From: Labrenzia sp. THAF82 | GTDB lineage: Bacteria; Pseudomonadota; Alphaproteobacteria; Rhizobiales; Stappiaceae | Reading direction: 5' to 3' | Assembly: GCF_009363435.1 (NCBI RefSeq) | Contig: NZ_CP045354.1 | Location: forward strand, 438,001 to 502,000 | DNA length: 64,000 nt | In this document: positions 60,601-64,000 of the stretch, one piece after another | Layout: every line of letters starts with the position of its first letter | Numbering within the stretch: position 1 is the first letter of the stretch | Notes under the pieces: generated by a model | The model's database searches: none | Told to the model about the DNA's origin: nothing | What the model saw: only the letters and a program-made list of their open reading frames with translations | Position numbers and translations under genes: made by a program

Positions 60601-62013
60601 TCAACGTTGCGGAATTGACCGATTGAGCTGGCTTTGGACTGCGCTTTTCCATTCGCTTGCGTAACCGGTCAAACGGCCATCGAATGTTTCTGCCTTGTCT
60701 GTAAAGTCCGATCCAAAAGCCTGCGCGGTGACCTTTTTGTCGAGCAGCAATGCAGCGCCGATGCTCGTTCCCGTGGAGGAGCCTGATGAGGTTTCCACCG
60801 AACGCTCCGTCGCTGCTGCCAGCATGTCCAGATAAAGGGAGTTGCGAGCAAATGGGCCCTCTACAAGGCTTGGGCCGAGAGCTCCTGTTATCTTCAGGCA
60901 CTCTGCCGTCATCAGGGCAAGGTAAAAAGACACCGCGGCATAGCGCTCTCCGTCAGAAAGGTTTGTCTCATCGGTGTTCCAGCTATGGGTCTTTCCCTGA
61001 AAGGGCCCTGAACGCGGGTCGACAGCAGGAAACAGCAAGATTGGCTCGGTGAGAACGTGCTCAACGTCGCGGGCCGTGCAGGAAGCCTCGTGTCCGCTCA
61101 TGACGAGATCAAATTCTCTTCCGCCCATGAATCGCGCCGAAGGGACGGGGTCACCATGCGCGTTCACATTCATCAAGGTGTCTCGACTTGGATCAAGCGT
61201 AACGTCAACACCGCCAATGGCGAGCGTGATGACCCAGGTGCCGGTGGAGACGACGGAAAATGGAGGGCGCCGCTCCTGTAGATACGGGTAGAGGGATGCG
61301 TTGGAATCGTGAATGCCGCAAGTGACCTTCAAGTCGGCCGGAATTCCGATTTCTTGGGCAACGTCCGGCAACAGGGGGCCCATAAGGTCCGCAGCCTTTT
61401 TGACCGGGGCCATCCGTGCACCCAGGTCCAGTTTGTCAATGAGGCTTGAGTAACTTGCCTGCTGTGGACACCAGAGGTCGGTATGGCAACCAAGAGACGT
61501 CACCTCATTGGCAAGTTTCCCTGTCAAACGGTAGGTCCAGTACTGAGGATAGGTCAGAACAGTGGCAATACGATCGTGAAGCGTCGGGTCGTTGCTCAGC
61601 TGCCAATGGATCTGGGCGCCAACATTCAGGCCCATGCTCAAGCGCGGCGATCCCGTTTCGGAAAATGCAGGCCTGATTTCATCATATTCAGTTTCAAGGT
61701 CGTCGGGTCCGGTAAACTCGTAGTCGATCACCGGAGATGCCAGCCTCCCCTCTTTGTCCAGGAGTACGGCACTTGCGCCATGCGCGGTGACCGAAAGGGC
61801 GTCAATGCCGTGGGCGAGATTGAGTTTCTTGAGCGCGTCACAAATAAAATGCCAATGGCCATCAATGTCATAGTGCGGATAGGGCGGCCCCGGGAGCACG
61901 TTGTTGGGCCGGGTCAAAACGCCAATTTCCGCCCGCTTTTCCAGATCGACAACAGCAACTTTTACATTGGTCTTGCCGATATCGATGACGCCGACATGCT
62001 GGATGGTGACCAT
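60601..62013 (-). CDS. rhaK: FGGY carbohydrate kinase, rhamnose-type (RhaK)
   Basis: A 470-residue sugar kinase. The N-terminal ATP-fold signature is VGVIDIGKTNVKVAVVDL. CGIHDSNASLYPYLQ carries the catalytic Asp. FSVVSTGTWVITLAIG and VEGPFARNSLYLDMLAAATERSV belong to the second actin-like domain. Order and company (rhaP, rhaQ, rhaU, rhaK) match the rhaSTPQUK operon of Rhizobium leguminosarum, where RhaK is needed for both phosphorylation and uptake of L-rhamnose. It starts 6 bases after the mutarotase gene and is probably last in the operon. Confidence 0.88.
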   Translation of the reverse strand: MVTIQHVGVIDIGKTNVKVAVVDLEKRAEIGVLTRPNNVLPGPPYPHYDIDGHWHFICDALKKLNLAHGIDALSVTAHGASAVLLDKEGRLASPVIDYEFTGPDDLETEYDEIRPAFSETGSPRLSMGLNVGAQIHWQLSNDPTLHDRIATVLTYPQYWTYRLTGKLANEVTSLGCHTDLWCPQQASYSSLIDKLDLGARMAPVKKAADLMGPLLPDVAQEIGIPADLKVTCGIHDSNASLYPYLQERRPPFSVVSTGTWVITLAIGGVDVTLDPSRDTLMNVNAHGDPVPSARFMGGREFDLVMSGHEASCTARDVEHVLTEPILLFPAVDPRSGPFQGKTHSWNTDETNLSDGERYAAVSFYLALMTAECLKITGALGPSLVEGPFARNSLYLDMLAAATERSVETSSGSSTGTSIGAALLLDKKVTAQAFGSDFTDKAETFDGRLTGYASEWKSAVQSQLNRSIPQR

Positions 62014-62019
62014 TTGCCG

Positions 62020-62334
62020 TCAATCCATATGAAAGACGGACTTGAGGTCTGTCACGACAGGTTTGTTGTCGGGTTCGCTGGCCATGATGTCAGCCATGTG
62101 CGCCCACCATTTCTGCATCACGGGGTGGTCGGGCAGTGCCTCCATGGTGTGATTGTCTTCGCGCCACAAAACTCCGAAGAGGATGTTGGTGTCCGGGTCA
62201 AGATGAATGGAATAGTCCCGGATGCCTGCATCCTTCAACAGGGTGACCAACTCCGGCCAGATCTCGTCATGCCGCTTCTTGTATTCGTCTTCCATGCCGG
62301 GATTGAGCAACATCTTGAAAGCGACTTTTTCCAT
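62020..62334 (-). CDS. rhaU: L-rhamnose mutarotase
   Basis: Interconverts the anomers of L-rhamnose. The 104 residues match the family exactly in length: [30 protein letters not shown], then [30 protein letters not shown] and [20 protein letters not shown]. The ATG at 62334 is chosen because the family begins there. It lies 4 bases after rhaQ and 6 bases before rhaK. E. coli calls the homolog rhaM. Confidence 0.95.
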   Translation of the reverse strand: MEKVAFKMLLNPGMEDEYKKRHDEIWPELVTLLKDAGIRDYSIHLDPDTNILFGVLWREDNHTMEALPDHPVMQKWWAHMADIMASEPDNKPVVTDLKSVFHMD

Positions 62335-62338
62335 GTGA

Positions 62339-63352
62339 TCAGGCTTTCCGTCTGGTGAGGATCTGGCGGACAATTCTCGGCAATGTGATGACCGCAATCA
62401 GCAGAAGGCCGATGAAAATCGACATCACGATGCCTGGTACATTCAAAAGGCCAAAGCCGAAGGTCACCATACCCATCACGAATGCAGCGATAACAACACC
62501 CGGGATGGATCCTGAGCCGCCCAAGATGCTGACGCCGCCAAGGACGACCATGGTGACCACTTCAAGCTCCCAGCCGAAGGCGATCGAAGGCCGCGTGGCA
62601 CCAAGGCGCGAAGTCAGGCAGATGGCTGCAACGCCCGACATGAGACCGGTGAGCAAAAACAACGCAAACTTAACGCGGGTCACTCGAATGCCGGAGAAGA
62701 GCGCACCAACCGGATTGTTGCCGATTGCAAAAACGGCCCGACCGAAGTTGGTCCTGTGTAGGAGTATGGCAAAAAGGACGGCGGTAATTGCGAAGAGAAC
62801 GAGTTCGAAGGTTATCACCCACCCGACGTAGCCCTGGCCGAAAAAGCCGAAATCAGAAGGATAGCCGGTGTAAGCCTTGTCTCCGAGGACGATATAGGAG
62901 ATGCCACGAAAGAGGCTCATCGTGCCAATTGTGACCACGATGGACGGCAAACCGAGGCCTGTGACGAGAAAGCCGTTGAAGGCCCCGCACAGGAGGCCGA
63001 CGCCAAGCCCTATGAGGATCAGAGCCGGGGTTTCCGCGCCGAGTTGCACGGCGAACCCCATGGCGGTTGACGCTAGCGCGATGATCGAGGCGACCGAGAG
63101 GTCGATCTCGCCCGATATGATCAGCAATGCCATGGCGAAGGCGATCATCGCCTTTTCGGTGAAATTGTAGGTCGCGTCGGAAAGATTCCAGGGATCGAGG
63201 AAATAAGGAGAAGCGAAGCTGTTCAGGATGAAAACAGCCACGGCGACGCAAAGTAGCAGCAGTTCCCAACTTGCCAGAAAGCGGTGTAACGGGGTTTTCA
63301 ATCGATCCGGGATCTGCCGTCCGGTTGAGGCCTGGTGTGTCGCAAGGCTCAT
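62339..63352 (-). CDS. rhaQ: Rhamnose ABC transporter permease RhaQ
   Basis: A 337-residue inner-membrane permease of the ribose/rhamnose (RbsC-like, CUT2) family with eight to ten helices. Typical stretches are [65 protein letters not shown] and [23 protein letters not shown] polar N-terminus of about 28 residues precedes the first helix. It overlaps rhaP by four bases. Confidence 0.92.
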   Translation of the reverse strand: MSLATHQASTGRQIPDRLKTPLHRFLASWELLLLCVAVAVFILNSFASPYFLDPWNLSDATYNFTEKAMIAFAMALLIISGEIDLSVASIIALASTAMGFAVQLGAETPALILIGLGVGLLCGAFNGFLVTGLGLPSIVVTIGTMSLFRGISYIVLGDKAYTGYPSDFGFFGQGYVGWVITFELVLFAITAVLFAILLHRTNFGRAVFAIGNNPVGALFSGIRVTRVKFALFLLTGLMSGVAAICLTSRLGATRPSIAFGWELEVVTMVVLGGVSILGGSGSIPGVVIAAFVMGMVTFGFGLLNVPGIVMSIFIGLLLIAVITLPRIVRQILTRRKA

Positions 63353-64000
63353 GTTGCATGTTCCGCTTTTTTCAGGATCACCCGGCCTTTGGTCCGGTTC
63401 GATGTCGCGTTGAAGGCAACGGCGATGATGATGGCGCTGCCTGAAATGGCGAGTTGCCAGAACGGAGAGATATTGACCACAGGCAAGGCGTTCTTGACGA
63501 TGCCGAGGAAAAGCGCCCCCAGGAGCGCGCCACCAACCGACCCAATGCCGCCCGCAATCGAGATGCCGCCGATGACACAGGCAGCCACGACTTCAAGTTC
63601 GAACCCGCCTGCAATGTCGACATAGGCAACAGCGTATCGCGCGACCCAAAGGTAGCCGGTGAGGCCAGCCAGAGCGCCGGAAATGACGTAAGCTGCACAT
63701 TGGGTCAGCCCGACATTGATGCCGGTATAAACAGCGGCGTGTGGATTGCCGCCGACCGCGAAGAAGGCCCGCCCGAGCGCCGTGCGCCCGATCAGGACGA
63801 TGAAGCCGATCAACACCAGGATTGCGATCCATGACAGCACCGGCAGCCCGAAGACTACCTCCCGCGGAAACGCCTTGAAGGCGGCGCTCATTTCGTGCGC
63901 GTTGATCCACTCACCACCGGAGATGACAAAAATGATGCCGCGAAAGATGGTCATGGTGCCGAGCGTGACAACAATCGGCGGTATGTCGAGTTTCCATACA
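63349..64000 (-). CDS. rhaP: Rhamnose ABC transporter permease RhaP, 5' end missing
   Basis: Second CUT2 permease, open at the right edge. The minus-strand frame continues to position 64000 (visible start VWKLDIPPIVVTLGTMTIFRG), so the true start lies beyond the window; 216 codons are seen. Blocks GTMTIFRGIIFVISGG, AVGGNPHAAVYTGINVGL and CVIGGISIAGGIGSVGGALLG match RbsC-like permeases. It couples with rhaQ by an ATGA overlap. The rhaS and rhaT genes are expected to the right. Confidence 0.9.
   Translation of the reverse strand, partial: VWKLDIPPIVVTLGTMTIFRGIIFVISGGEWINAHEMSAAFKAFPREVVFGLPVLSWIAILVLIGFIVLIGRTALGRAFFAVGGNPHAAVYTGINVGLTQCAAYVISGALAGLTGYLWVARYAVAYVDIAGGFELEVVAACVIGGISIAGGIGSVGGALLGALFLGIVKNALPVVNISPFWQLAISGSAIIIAVAFNATSNRTKGRVILKKAEHAT

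Noticed and set aside
1..64000. CRISPR arrays, tRNA/rRNA genes, insertion sequences, prophage or integron signs
   Set aside because: No spaced direct repeats, cloverleaf-like segments, transposase or integrase proteins were seen by reading; a tRNAscan or Infernal run would be needed to exclude small RNAs.

Overview
The window looks like a piece of the main chromosome of an alphaproteobacterium of the Rhizobiales (Hyphomicrobiales) type, plausibly a marine Stappiaceae member such as Roseibium/Labrenzia. This is inferred from gene content, not from a database match. The supporting content is a CenR/OtpR-type response regulator next to a cyclic-nucleotide-binding protein, an SDHAF4-like DUF1674 protein, the blocks aminotransferase-ftsK-lolA and htpX-rsmB-heparinase-like-purH, a giant NAD-glutamate dehydrogenase, TRAP transporters and chemoreceptors. 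Coding density is high. I see no insertion sequence, prophage, integrase, CRISPR array, rRNA or tRNA.

Layout. 1-5.1 kb: hpt (cut by the left edge) and a zinc-ribbon membrane protein, divergent from ftsE-ftsX, a YdcF-type protein and plsC. 5.1-6.6 kb: a tandem duplication of a small secreted protein with its whole upstream region, carrying paired TTAAGTAA boxes. 6.6-10.8 kb: chaC-like, DUF2125, GNAT, EamA exporter and CitE-like lyase genes. 11.2-17.4 kb: a complete periplasmic nitrate reductase operon in the order napFDAGHBC, followed by a small membrane protein and DUF1737. 18.2-22.3 kb: a thiolase and an oxidoreductase operon (DenD-like, SDR, quinone-reductase-like). 22.7-26.5 kb: an orphan amino-acid-type binding protein next to a large chemoreceptor whose sensor domain seems internally duplicated. 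26.6-32.9 kb: a D-lactate module made of a GntR/FadR repressor, a fused TRAP transporter (dctP-dctQM) and membrane D-lactate dehydrogenase (dld), with strong inverted-repeat operators in the divergent promoter. 32.9-38.7 kb: aminotransferase, ftsK, lolA and a stand-alone ATP-grasp ligase resembling cyanophycin synthetase. 38.9-46.6 kb: SGNH esterase, HEAT-like protein, SDHAF4-like factor, htpX, rsmB, heparinase II/III-like and purH. 46.7-50.2 kb: a dCache chemoreceptor and an Atg22-type MFS protein. 50.3-60.5 kb: NAD-GDH, an AhpD-like protein, argC, leuD, GNAT, cNMP-binding protein, cenR, an L,D-transpeptidase and a CHAP/NlpC-like small protein. 60.6-64 kb: the end of an L-rhamnose operon (rhaP, rhaQ, rhaU, rhaK), truncated at the right edge.

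Together the genes describe a motile, facultatively nitrate-respiring heterotroph that imports and oxidises organic acids (D-lactate), sugars (L-rhamnose) and amino acids. Most genes belong to known families. The least explained parts are the duplicated secreted proteins with their regulatory boxes, the duplicated chemoreceptor sensor domain with its neighbouring binding protein, the lolA-linked CphA-like ATP-grasp enzyme, and the two small genes downstream of nap.
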